A stretch of 64,000 nucleotides of DNA from the NCBI GenBank assembly GCA_028687995.1, contig JAQTZA010000013.1, positions 42,501 to 106,500 of the forward strand. Direction: 5' to 3'. The position numbers and the translations under genes are program-made. Below are positions 1-8,133 of this stretch, one piece after another. A model generated the notes under the pieces. That model was given only the letters and a program-made list of their open reading frames with translations, was not told the DNA's origin and searched no databases. Numbering within the stretch: position 1 is the first letter of the stretch; the number at the start of each line of letters is the position of its first letter. This DNA comes from Bacteroidales bacterium. GTDB lineage: Bacteria > Bacteroidota > Bacteroidia > Bacteroidales > UBA7332.

Positions 1-2214
1 TGAACCTGAAGTAGTTGTAATACCTTTTTCGAATATTGAAGCAGGATTATCAATCTTATTTGAAAGTCCTTTCCCATCATCATTTATTTTTAATCCGATT
101 GTTTTTTCATCAATATCTAATATTTCAATGAAAATATTATTCGCATTTGCTTTTATCGAATTATCCACAATATTATCCAACAATAAACTTATTTCTAATG
201 GTTTAAATGGTTTTACAAGACGAGATTTGGCATTATTATTAAAGTGAACTCTTATATCTGGATAAAACTCTTTTAATACATTGTCAGAATATTGCTCAAT
301 AAACGAAATCAAATCAGTATCTCTCAATTCTTGTCCTGAAAGATTAAAATTCGCTTTAGTTGCGAATCTTGAAATCGATAATATTTTATTGTTTGCTCTT
401 GAAACGGCTTCATTAAACTTTTTTAACTTGTCTTCTGTAAGAGTATTTTTCTCAATTTCTTTTGCAATACGACTAAGCCAATTATTTATTGTACTTGCAT
501 GTACTCCTATATCATGGTGATATCTTACTATTCTATTAATATCCTGATTGTCTACGGCTTGAAGGAATAATACCTGATTTGTCTTATCATCTAATTTTTG
601 TTCAAGCTTTTCATTCTTAATTAATGTATCAATTGCCTCATCTTCTGCATTATCCGTTCGTTTCTCAAGCTCATTAATCTTGGATTCTGCTTTGCGGATT
701 CCCTTTAAAACGTCATCTTTATTGAAATTCTCTTTAATCAAGTTCTCTTTAATCTCAGATAAAACGCTTCGTGCAGAATTATCCTGTTTTTGTTCAAGAA
801 TTTGAAACAAATCCGGAGCATACTCAATTGAAATAAAATTTCTTGATTTAGTAAGTTTTGAAACTATTCTTTGTAAAGCTACAATTCTATCATTTTCGCT
901 AAGGTTTATATAATCATCTTCGGATAAATCTTTACCCCAATCTGAAACATCAATAATATATCTTTCGAGACGTTTTAATGTTACATAAAACCATTTATAG
1001 AGTTCAAAATAGGCTTCTGTTTTTTTTAGACCATCACCGCGACTAGAGGTCTCATTTAAATCATCATTTGAATTTAGTATATTTATATACCCTACAACCT
1101 CACGTGTTCCTAGATTTCTGTTTTGACCTTGCGCCTTTCTATTATCCATTTTCAATGGATCTTCACCTCTTTCTCCGTAAGGAAAAACACGTAATCCATT
1201 TTTATAAATAAAGATATGCCCATATTCTACAGGCTGTATTCCCATTCTTTTACTAAACGTCAATTTTGCAGATCTATTAAGATAATAGATAGTAAAATCA
1301 ATATTATGTAATAATCCCAACGGATTAGTTTCCTTTACACTATATACAAGCTTACCTCCCTCATAAAGAGTAGTTTTAATTTCGGAATTATTATTTATTG
1401 AAACCTCAGAAACTATTTTTGTAGTTTTAAGATCAAGTTCTTCGAAAATAAGATTTTCAATTCTTCCATTTACTACATCTTTATAAATAGCTTCTCTTGA
1501 CAAGCCTTTTTTATTTCCTTTGTGTTTTACATTTTCATCATCATTTAATTCAGAATCTGCTTTAATCCATATTTCAAAAACATCATTTGAATTCTTAGTA
1601 TTAGGATTTATTAGTTTTGCTAAGGCTCCTTTTAATTTCAATATTTTATCTCTCGACCAATCACTCTTTAAATTTGAAATTTCTAAAACAGTTCCAACAC
1701 TGATACCATAATTACTTCGTTCGATTGTTTCGTGTAGTACACTAATATTTACAAACTCATCTTTCAAGTTTCCCTCAAACTTATCCCACTCAGTCAATAG
1801 AGATTCTATTTTAGAATTAGGTTCATCTTTGATAGTTTCCAAATACAGTTCATGTCCTAATCTATCACATGAAAAGCGTCCGATACCTTTAGCACCAGCA
1901 TAAGCCCTTTTTACCTTTATTCTATTCCGATAATCGTAGTTATTTTCTTCTGTACCATCTTTTTTCGCAGAATATGCAACGAACAGCCATTTATTGATAA
2001 GGTCTTCATAGTTCATTCCCTTACCATTGTCTTTTATGATAATCTTTGCATTCTCAGTATATAGATCAATAAAACAAACTTCAACTTTTGTTGCATGAGC
2101 ATCATATGCATTTTTCACCAACTCAAAAACAGCAATAAAGTCATCACTGATAAGATCACTACCGATGATGTTCTTTAGAGCAGAGCTAACTTTAAACCTT
2201 AATTGTTCTGCCAT
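1..2214 (-). CDS. Dual GHKL-ATPase protein (MORC/Hsp90-like N-terminal plus histidine-kinase-like C-terminal ATPase), partial
   Basis: The reading frame is open from an ATG at 2214 to the left window edge (738 codons seen; C-terminus missing). The N-terminal GHKL ATPase fold shows the N-box FELVKNAYDA (about residues 30-39), the G1 box DNGKGM (62-67) and GAKGIGRF (107-114), as in MutL/Hsp90/MORC proteins. A middle segment with FIYKNGLRVFPYGERGED (about 335-352) is typical of large bacterial ATP-binding proteins of this class. A charged coiled coil (about 480-545) leads to a segment with RYHHDIG (about 564-570), then a second GHKL domain of histidine-kinase type with LLDNIVDNS (about 678-686), NDDGKGL (711-717) and IFEKGITTT near the edge. 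The ATG overlaps the methyltransferase stop codon (TAATG), so the two genes are translationally coupled. By family knowledge, GHKL ATPases coupled to DNA methyltransferases occur in predicted restriction-modification or defence loci; the effector would lie further left. The function is inferred. Confidence 0.85.
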   Translation of the reverse strand, partial: MAEQLRFKVSSALKNIIGSDLISDDFIAVFELVKNAYDAHATKVEVCFIDLYTENAKIIIKDNGKGMNYEDLINKWLFVAYSAKKDGTEENNYDYRNRIKVKRAYAGAKGIGRFSCDRLGHELYLETIKDEPNSKIESLLTEWDKFEGNLKDEFVNISVLHETIERSNYGISVGTVLEISNLKSDWSRDKILKLKGALAKLINPNTKNSNDVFEIWIKADSELNDDENVKHKGNKKGLSREAIYKDVVNGRIENLIFEELDLKTTKIVSEVSINNNSEIKTTLYEGGKLVYSVKETNPLGLLHNIDFTIYYLNRSAKLTFSKRMGIQPVEYGHIFIYKNGLRVFPYGERGEDPLKMDNRKAQGQNRNLGTREVVGYINILNSNDDLNETSSRGDGLKKTEAYFELYKWFYVTLKRLERYIIDVSDWGKDLSEDDYINLSENDRIVALQRIVSKLTKSRNFISIEYAPDLFQILEQKQDNSARSVLSEIKENLIKENFNKDDVLKGIRKAESKINELEKRTDNAEDEAIDTLIKNEKLEQKLDDKTNQVLFLQAVDNQDINRIVRYHHDIGVHASTINNWLSRIAKEIEKNTLTEDKLKKFNEAVSRANNKILSISRFATKANFNLSGQELRDTDLISFIEQYSDNVLKEFYPDIRVHFNNNAKSRLVKPFKPLEISLLLDNIVDNSIKANANNIFIEILDIDEKTIGLKINDDGKGLSNKIDNPASIFEKGITTTSGS

Positions 2215-3434
2215 TACTTCAAAAGTTGTTTTAGAATAATTCCTCCTTGTTCCGCAAACAACGGTGGTATTGCATTTCCTATTTGTGAATATCTGGGAAC
2301 TTCTTGAGTTCGAAGTTTTCCACCTGTAGTATATTTTCCTTGAAACTTAAACCAGTCAGGAAATGATTGAATGCGAGCATATTCACGAACCGTCAAAATT
2401 CGAGGTTCAGAATAATGTATATAATCGTCAGGTAAAGTTGTTATAGTTGGTGATTTTGAAAATTCGTCTAATGGGATGATGGTATGCTTTTTAATATTGT
2501 ATCGTTCTCGAATAGACGAATCTATATCTTTATTTTTTCTTGTTGATGAATCAATTATAACCTGAAACTTTGCCGTTATATCAGGTCTGTGTTTTGGGAA
2601 ACGATGACTATCTGCTATTTCATTTGTAATCCCTACTCGCATTAATTTCTGATAGTTTGTTTTAGCTTTCGAATAAATACCAGCTTCGTAACTCCTAGTA
2701 TCGGGAGATTCACGAAGTCCATTATTTTTCAACAAATCTGAAATAGCATCATTTAGATTCGTTTCTACCCTTAGATTTTTCTCTTTCAAAAAAGAATGCC
2801 GATTTTGCTCTATCTTTTCAAAGAAGCTATTTGCAACCTCCTGGGTAGAGTGTTTCAAATCCTTTCTTACCCCTACTAGAATAAAACGTGTTCTTTTTTG
2901 AGGAACACCATATTCTCCAAAATTCACAAGTTGCCCTTTAACATAATATCCAGCATCATTCAGTTCACTTTCGACAAATGAAGCGTAGGCTTTTCCTTTG
3001 TCCTTATTCTTCTTAAATTCAAGAGTAAAACCTTTCACATTCTCGAAAAATAATATTTTAGGTTGTATTATCTTAACAAAATCAATATAAGAAGTAATCA
3101 AATTATTCCGTTGATCACTTTCATTTCTTCGTCCAGCCATCGAAAAACCTTGGCAAGGTGGCCCACCTGCAACTAAATCAACTTGGCCTTGTAACTTTAA
3201 GAATTTATCTTTATATAGTTCAACTGCTTTATCAATTTCAATACTTTCTTGTGGTAGCCATTTAGGCCAGTCAAAATGTTTTTTATTATCAATAAGATTA
3301 TATTTTAGCGTTTTGAATGCATCTGGATTTTTCTCAATGGCAAATATCCCTTTCCAACCTGCATAATGAAGCCCTAAAGAAAGGCCTCCACAACCGGCAA
3401 ATAAATCGATATATTTGTATTGTTTCGCGCTCAT
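2214..3434 (-). CDS. dcm: DNA (cytosine-5-)-methyltransferase
   Basis: C5-cytosine DNA methyltransferase of 406 residues, a normal length. It transfers a methyl group from S-adenosylmethionine to a target cytosine. Visible motifs in order: motif I DLFAGCGG (residues 10-17), the acidic ribose-binding Glu34, motif IV GGPPCQGFS with catalytic Cys94, motif VI ENV (131-133), motif VIII QKRTRF near 180, then a variable target-recognition region, motif IX with TVREYARIQSFP, and motif X QIGNAIPP near the C-terminus. The set is complete, so the enzyme should be active; the recognition sequence cannot be read from the protein. It is the first gene of a minus-strand operon and overlaps the dual-ATPase gene by one base. 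No restriction endonuclease is visible inside the window. It may be a restriction-modification or defence methyltransferase rather than an orphan; this is inference from the neighbour. Confidence 0.95.
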   Translation of the reverse strand: MSAKQYKYIDLFAGCGGLSLGLHYAGWKGIFAIEKNPDAFKTLKYNLIDNKKHFDWPKWLPQESIEIDKAVELYKDKFLKLQGQVDLVAGGPPCQGFSMAGRRNESDQRNNLITSYIDFVKIIQPKILFFENVKGFTLEFKKNKDKGKAYASFVESELNDAGYYVKGQLVNFGEYGVPQKRTRFILVGVRKDLKHSTQEVANSFFEKIEQNRHSFLKEKNLRVETNLNDAISDLLKNNGLRESPDTRSYEAGIYSKAKTNYQKLMRVGITNEIADSHRFPKHRPDITAKFQVIIDSSTRKNKDIDSSIRERYNIKKHTIIPLDEFSKSPTITTLPDDYIHYSEPRILTVREYARIQSFPDWFKFQGKYTTGGKLRTQEVPRYSQIGNAIPPLFAEQGGIILKQLLK

Positions 3435-3449
3435 ATAATGAATTTTTCA

Positions 3450-3457
3450 CAAACATA
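3450..3457 (-). promoter_or_regulatory. Candidate -7 box for the methyltransferase operon
   Basis: On the minus strand the sequence reads TATGTTTG, matching the Bacteroidota -7 consensus TAnnTTTG, 15 nt before the methyltransferase ATG. No TTG is seen 19-20 nt further upstream, so only half of the promoter is supported. Confidence 0.4.
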
Positions 3458-3556
3458 CAAAAAAGATACAAAATATCTCTATGAATATAGAAGTAAATTG
3501 CTTGTATTACTCATCATTTGGCTAGAAAATTCTTTTTTTTACAGATATTTAATTAC

Positions 3557-3589
3557 AAAAAAAAACGCAGCCGATTTTCATCAGCCGCG
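3557..3589 (-). terminator. Intrinsic terminator after cydB
   Basis: On the minus strand a 9-bp stem CGCGGCTGA / TCGGCTGCG (two G-U pairs) with a 6-nt loop is followed by nine T residues. It lies about 40 nt after the cydB stop and separates the oxidase operon from the methyltransferase module. Confidence 0.75.
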
Positions 3590-3626
3590 GTCATTTCAGT
3601 TACTCAGTAAATCAATTACTCAATTA

Positions 3627-4772
3627 CTAATACAAATGTTCTTCGCTTGTCATTTCAGCTTTATCAATTGGTTTCGCATTGATAGCTCGCCAAGCGTAGA
3701 AGATATACGCCAACACAAACGGAATCAACAACGACACCCAACTCATAGCTGTCAGTGTGAACGGACTTGAGCAGCTATTACCAATTGTCAGTGAGCTTTG
3801 TAGGTCGCTGTTCGATGGATAGTAAGCCGTATTGTTTAATCCTGAGATCAAGAACAACACCAACACTGCCAACACTGCTCCTACTCCAGCAAACCAGATA
3901 CCGCCTTTGTATTCAGCTTTCAACAACGTTTTGCCAATACCAAACAACAACGACACCACACCAATCAACAAAACCACCAACAAAATAGGCATCTGAATCA
4001 GATTGAGGAAGTATTTGTAGGGTTGCATCGATACGATTTGAGTGACAGGATCAACCGCATAACCATCTTTCAACAACACCCATACCAAGAATGGAAGGAA
4101 TGTAGCGAGAAACAACACAGTATTGATAAGCAACTGTTTGCGTGAGCGTGTCACAATGGCTTCGTCGTTGATGTTGTTGATAAAGTAGAGAGACGCCATC
4201 AGACGAGAGAGGAACAACACTGCCAAGCCCAACAACAGATTCAATACATTGAATGCTGCCTCAAGACCGTGCCACGAATTTTGCCATTGCGAAATAGCTG
4301 GCGATAACTCGTTGGTCAGATTCATTTTGTTGACGATAAACTCCGATCCAGTGAAGAATGTACCCACTGCAGCGCCCAAAAGCACTACGCCACCGAAACC
4401 ATTAATCATCAAGAAGATTTCAAAGGTCTTTTTACCCAATACATTACCCGCTTTTGAGCGGAACTCATAAGCTACTGCTTGCAGGATAAAACAAAACAAA
4501 ATCACCATCCACACCCAATAGGCTCCACCAAAGCTGGTAGAATAGAACAGTGGAAACGATGCAAAAAAAGCACCACCAAACGTAACAAGGGTAGTGAACG
4601 TAAACTCCCATTTACGGCCCAATGAGTTAACGAGCATAGTTTGCTCCAACTCCGTTTTACCAATGGTGTAAAGCAGTGTTTGACCACCTTGCACAAACAA
4701 CAGAAAAACCAATAGAGCTCCCAGTAACGAGACCAGGAAGAACCAATATTGTTGCAATAATACGTAATCCAT
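3627..4772 (-). CDS. cydB: Cytochrome bd ubiquinol oxidase subunit II (CydB)
   Basis: Subunit II of the cytochrome bd quinol:O2 oxidoreductase, an inner-membrane oxidase used at low oxygen. The protein is about 381 residues, the family's usual length, with many hydrophobic segments and the typical opening MDYVLLQQYWFFLVSL. I chose the ATG at 4772; the frame extends upstream to 4820 but that would add an unconserved tail next to a repeat element. It follows cydA on the same strand after a gap of about 190 nt that is largely filled by a palindromic repeat. It ends in a clear terminator. CydB has no haem ligands of its own but is needed for assembly of the haem-bearing complex. Confidence 0.95.
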   Translation of the reverse strand: MDYVLLQQYWFFLVSLLGALLVFLLFVQGGQTLLYTIGKTELEQTMLVNSLGRKWEFTFTTLVTFGGAFFASFPLFYSTSFGGAYWVWMVILFCFILQAVAYEFRSKAGNVLGKKTFEIFLMINGFGGVVLLGAAVGTFFTGSEFIVNKMNLTNELSPAISQWQNSWHGLEAAFNVLNLLLGLAVLFLSRLMASLYFINNINDEAIVTRSRKQLLINTVLFLATFLPFLVWVLLKDGYAVDPVTQIVSMQPYKYFLNLIQMPILLVVLLIGVVSLLFGIGKTLLKAEYKGGIWFAGVGAVLAVLVLFLISGLNNTAYYPSNSDLQSSLTIGNSCSSPFTLTAMSWVSLLIPFVLAYIFYAWRAINAKPIDKAEMTSEEHLY

Positions 4773-4840
4773 AATTGTATATTTTAAATTTTGATTGAAA
4801 TTTATTTTTACTAAACCCAAATTGAAGAACTTTTTTTAAT

Positions 4841-4953
4841 GCCCCTAAATCCCCTAAAGGAAACTTGAGATTCTACATACTTGAATTTTTGTTTAGATAA
4901 TGAACATTAATGACCAGCACACCCCAAAAGTCCCCTTAAGGGGATTTAGGGGC
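4841..4953. repeat. Palindrome-ended intergenic repeat, copy 1 (between cydA and cydB)
   Basis: About 113 bp bounded by inverted arms of roughly 25 bp: the left arm begins GCCCCTAAATCCCCT and the right arm ends GGGGATTTAGGGGC. The right arm also holds the 14-bp palindrome TCCCCTTAAGGGGA. The interior of about 55-60 bp is AT-rich. A second copy with nearly identical arms but a different interior lies at 22683-22798. It has no coding capacity, so it is a MITE- or REP-like element. Confidence 0.8.
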
Positions 4954-4963
4954 TTTTATCAAA

Positions 4964-6520
4964 TCAATGTTCTGCTCCCTTTTTAATCTGACGAATCATA
5001 ATTCCGACTTCAGCCACAAGTAGCACCGTGAAGAGAATAGCAAAAAGAAAGAATGTCGTTTGCACTGCTCCTACTTCGATACTCGAAACCGCAGCATACG
5101 ATGGCATAATATCTTGAATCACCCAAGGTTGACGACCTACTTCAGCCACAATCCAACCAGCTTGCGATCCTACATACGCCATCACTGTTCCGAGAATACC
5201 CAAACGAAGAATCCATTTTTGATTTTCAATCCATCCTTTAGAGCTAGCCAAAATCAAATAGAGGAAGAAGAAGATGAAGAAAATTCCAACTACAACCATG
5301 GCGTGGAACGAATAACAAGTCATTGGTACATTAGGCATTACCTGTTTTTCGTCTTTGATAAATCCATAACCAAAATTAGCATAATTATCTTCCATTAAAC
5401 TTTTGCTAACTGCAGCTAAACTATCATTTTTTTCCGCTTTCGCTTTCTTGTAGTCAGACAATGCCTGTACAGCAATTTTACCGCTGGCCATTTTTTCTTT
5501 TACAGAAAGTGCCATAATCTCTTTACCATACGTGTCTTTCGTAGGAAAACCGCCCATCATTAGGTCGTTGATACCTGGTACGAAGGAGTTAAAGTCTTTA
5601 TTTGCTAAATACGAAAGCACACTTGGCACCTCTACTTTATACAAATACGGTTCTACGCCATCATCGTACGCTTTCTTTTGGGGATTCAACACACCAAAAA
5701 TAACAAGCGGGGCATTTTTTTGACCAGTAAACATACTCTCCATGGCTGCCAATTTCATTGGCTGATGTTGAGCTACTTCGTAAGCAGAACCATCTCCAGT
5801 ATAAGCTGCCAAAATTGAACCTACGAAACCAAAAATAGCAGCAATTTTGATGCTCTTTTTAGCCAACGAAACTTCACGTTTTTTGAGTAAATACCAAGAA
5901 CTTACACCCACAACAAATGCTGCACCTAAAATCCAACTAGAAGTAACGGTGTGCGAAAATTTATTCATTGCAACTGGTGAAAACAAAACAGCCCAGAAAT
6001 CGGTCATTTCGTTACGTACAGTATCCGGATTGAATGTCATACCAACAGGGAATTGCATCCATGCATTTGCCACCAAAATCCACAAAGCCGAAATAGTAGC
6101 ACCAATCACGGTCAACCAAGTCGATGCCAAATGAAAACCTTTACCCACTTTGTTCCAACCAAAAAACATCACAGCAATGAAAGTTGACTCCATAAAGAAT
6201 GCCATAACTCCTTCAATAGCAAGGGGGGCTCCGAAGATATCACCCACAAACCAGCTGTAGTTGGACCAGTTGGTACCAAACTGGAACTCCATAATAATAC
6301 CTGTAGCAACACCAATAGCGAAATTGACTCCAAACAATGTCATCCAAAATTTGGTAATCTTTTTCCACTCTTCGTTTCCTGTTTTGTAGTAGATTGTCTC
6401 CATAATAGATACAATCACACCAAGCCCCAATGTCAAAGGAACAAATATCCAGTGATACATTGCAGTCAGAGCAAACTGGGCGCGAGACCAGTCAACCAAT
6501 GAATAATCTAATGACTCCAT
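4964..6520 (-). CDS. cydA: Cytochrome bd ubiquinol oxidase subunit I (CydA)
   Basis: Catalytic subunit carrying haems b558, b595 and d; it oxidises quinol and reduces O2 to water, contributing to the proton gradient. At 518 residues it is close to the long-Q-loop form: a hydrophilic periplasmic segment of about 140 residues lies between the TM helices (about residues 255-395). The N-terminus holds a haem-ligand His in MYHWIF (His23). A second His occurs in NKFSHTVTSSW (haem b558 region), and the conserved GRQPWVIQ lies in the C-terminal third. Upstream, 62 nt away, is the small DUF4492 gene and downstream is cydB, which together form the phylum-typical oxidase operon. Confidence 0.97.
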   Translation of the reverse strand: MESLDYSLVDWSRAQFALTAMYHWIFVPLTLGLGVIVSIMETIYYKTGNEEWKKITKFWMTLFGVNFAIGVATGIIMEFQFGTNWSNYSWFVGDIFGAPLAIEGVMAFFMESTFIAVMFFGWNKVGKGFHLASTWLTVIGATISALWILVANAWMQFPVGMTFNPDTVRNEMTDFWAVLFSPVAMNKFSHTVTSSWILGAAFVVGVSSWYLLKKREVSLAKKSIKIAAIFGFVGSILAAYTGDGSAYEVAQHQPMKLAAMESMFTGQKNAPLVIFGVLNPQKKAYDDGVEPYLYKVEVPSVLSYLANKDFNSFVPGINDLMMGGFPTKDTYGKEIMALSVKEKMASGKIAVQALSDYKKAKAEKNDSLAAVSKSLMEDNYANFGYGFIKDEKQVMPNVPMTCYSFHAMVVVGIFFIFFFLYLILASSKGWIENQKWILRLGILGTVMAYVGSQAGWIVAEVGRQPWVIQDIMPSYAAVSSIEVGAVQTTFFLFAILFTVLLVAEVGIMIRQIKKGAEH

Positions 6521-6582
6521 AAAAAATTAAATTAAATGATTAATAAATGAAATATAGTTTGATTTGTAATTTTCACGAATAT

Positions 6583-6798
6583 CTATTTTCGATCTATCAA
6601 CTGTTTGCCAACGAAATCCGCTTTTTGCGCCTCCGTTTTAAATTTCGTATTCAAAATATCTGGGAAAAAGAATAGTTTCAGGATAAAAAACATAATAAAC
6701 AGCTTAATGCCAATGATGAGCCAAAGCGTCTTTCCCAACTTCATATTCTTGAAGCCATCAACATAAAAACGAAATAAAGTGTAGGGCCAGTTTTTCAT
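6583..6798 (-). CDS. DUF4492 small membrane protein associated with cytochrome bd
   Basis: A 71-residue protein with one strongly hydrophobic segment (about residues 24-45, ending in LKLFFFP) and basic ends, matching the DUF4492 family that sits before cydAB in Bacteroidota. It is the first gene of the cydAB operon here. Family knowledge gives only this association. Its size and position suggest a small accessory or assembly subunit comparable in role to proteobacterial CydX, but that is inference and the sequences are not similar. Confidence 0.85.
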   Translation of the reverse strand: MKNWPYTLFRFYVDGFKNMKLGKTLWLIIGIKLFIMFFILKLFFFPDILNTKFKTEAQKADFVGKQLIDRK

Positions 6799-6894
6799 AG
6801 ATAATTATCAGAAATAATTTCAGTTTTGCAAACAAAGCTTTTTTCTGTGTGTTTAAGTATGTAAGATAGATTTAATGAGTCTTTCAAAACCAAA

Positions 6895-6932
6895 TTCATT
6901 CATAATTAGCCAAATACCTAATTATGAATGAA
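6895..6932. promoter_or_regulatory. Perfect 14-bp inverted repeat between the bd-oxidase operon and the NUDIX gene
   Basis: TTCATTCATAATTA at 6895-6908 is exactly mirrored by TAATTATGAATGAA at 6919-6932, with a 10-nt spacer. It lies in the 282-bp divergent spacer, about 95 nt upstream of the DUF4492-cydAB start. It has no T-tract, so an operator or a structured 5' leader is more likely than a terminator. The binding protein is unknown. Confidence 0.55.
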
Positions 6933-7080
6933 ATATTCGATTTACTATTTAGAATAATTGAATTATTAAATAAAATTTGTTCAATTTGTCGTAATAATAA
7001 AACATATTTTAAGAATTGACAGGTACAAATTTATATTATTTTTTCTTTTTCACAAATATAACAGCGTTAATAAATCAATA

Positions 7081-7716
7081 TTGGAAACAAATTTTGAACA
7101 GCTAATTATACAATTAACACTTGCTCTCCGACAGAAATTGCCAGGTGAAACTGCGCACAATAAAATGATATCAGAATATAGAAGGAATAGTCCGAACGAA
7201 TGGAATTTTGATAAGATTAAAGAGAGTGCAGTTTTGGCTCTGATTTATCCAAATGATGAGGGTAAAATTTGCATCCTTTTTACGCTTCGTCAAAGCGATA
7301 TCGGTGCGCACAGCGGACAAATCAGCTTGCCAGGTGGTCGTTACGAAGAGAATGATGGATCGTTGAAGCAAACAGCCTTGCGTGAGAGTTTCGAAGAAGT
7401 TGGAATCATTCCCGAAACCATTACGATTATCGGACAGTTGAGTGAAGTATTGATACCAAGAAGCGGATTCAGGGTGTTGCCATTTGTAGGATTTACAGAA
7501 AGGCGTCCTATTTTTAAAATTCAACCAGAGGAAGTGGCCGAATTGTTTGAGATTCCATTAAATGAGCTTTTTAAGGTACAAAATAAAAGTTCATTTCAAA
7601 TTGAAGATAAGCAGGGAAGAAAATACCACACACCATCCTATTTAGTAGATGGACATCATTTGTGGGGTGCAACTGCCATGATGATGGCAGAATTAGAAGA
7701 GGTAATAAGCACCTAA
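7081..7716 (+). CDS. NUDIX hydrolase, CoA pyrophosphatase-like
   Basis: NUDIX-family hydrolase of about 211 residues. The NUDIX box is intact: GGRYEENDGSLKQTALRES continuing to FEEVGI (about residues 82-105), which binds the metal and cleaves a diphosphate. The segment LPGGRYE preceded by FTLRQSDIGAHSGQIS resembles the CoA/acyl-CoA pyrophosphatase subgroup (NudL, Pcd1), so CoA or a related dinucleotide is the likely substrate. No ATG lies upstream in frame; the start is a TTG giving METNFEQLIIQ. The gene stands alone, divergent from cydAB and convergent with yjdM. Confidence 0.85.
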   Translation: METNFEQLIIQLTLALRQKLPGETAHNKMISEYRRNSPNEWNFDKIKESAVLALIYPNDEGKICILFTLRQSDIGAHSGQISLPGGRYEENDGSLKQTALRESFEEVGIIPETITIIGQLSEVLIPRSGFRVLPFVGFTERRPIFKIQPEEVAELFEIPLNELFKVQNKSSFQIEDKQGRKYHTPSYLVDGHHLWGATAMMMAELEEVIST

Positions 7717-7722
7717 ACGCAA

Positions 7723-7766
7723 AGGAGCAAAGACGCGAAGTTTCAATTCATTACGTCTTTGCTCCT
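7723..7766. terminator. Hairpin between convergent NUDIX and yjdM genes
   Basis: A perfect 13-bp inverted repeat, AGGAGCAAAGACG / CGTCTTTGCTCCT, with an 18-nt loop lies just after the NUDIX stop and before the yjdM end. It can fold on either strand and may act as a bidirectional terminator. The GCAAAG-type sequence recurs in other spacers of the window (49755-49775, 51407-51430). Confidence 0.5.
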
Positions 7767-7779
7767 ATGTGTTCAATTC

Positions 7780-8109
7780 TTATTTCTTCAAAAAACAAGT
7801 TTTCAGTACAATACTACTACCATCAATTTTGCAATCTACCTCTTCGGGAACGTCTGTCAAGCGAATACTTTTCACTTTTGTACCCCGCTTGATCACCATG
7901 GAAGAGCCTTTTACTTTCAGATCTTTGATCACAGTTACGGCATCACCATCTTTCAGCTCTGCACCATTGCTGTCTCTTGAGACATCGTCCTGCGCACTCT
8001 CTTCATCACTTTTTGTCCATTCATGACCACAATCCGGACAGATAAACATCACACCATCGGTGTATGTATTGTCCATATCACAAACCGGACAATTTGAAAT
8101 TTCACTCAT
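7780..8109 (-). CDS. yjdM: Zinc-ribbon protein of the YjdM/PhnA family
   Basis: A 109-residue protein with an N-terminal zinc ribbon (CPVC at about residues 8-11 and CPDC at about 24-27) and a C-terminal small beta-rich domain with DGDAVTVIKDLKVKGSS. This matches YjdM, formerly called PhnA or alkylphosphonate-uptake protein. The name is historical: the family has no proven role in phosphonate metabolism and its function is uncertain. It is a single gene between the NUDIX gene (convergent) and rlmB (upstream on the same strand, 24 nt away). Confidence 0.9.
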   Translation of the reverse strand: MSEISNCPVCDMDNTYTDGVMFICPDCGHEWTKSDEESAQDDVSRDSNGAELKDGDAVTVIKDLKVKGSSMVIKRGTKVKSIRLTDVPEEVDCKIDGSSIVLKTCFLKK

Positions 8110-8133
8110 AATTTATTGATTTTGTTTAGAAAA

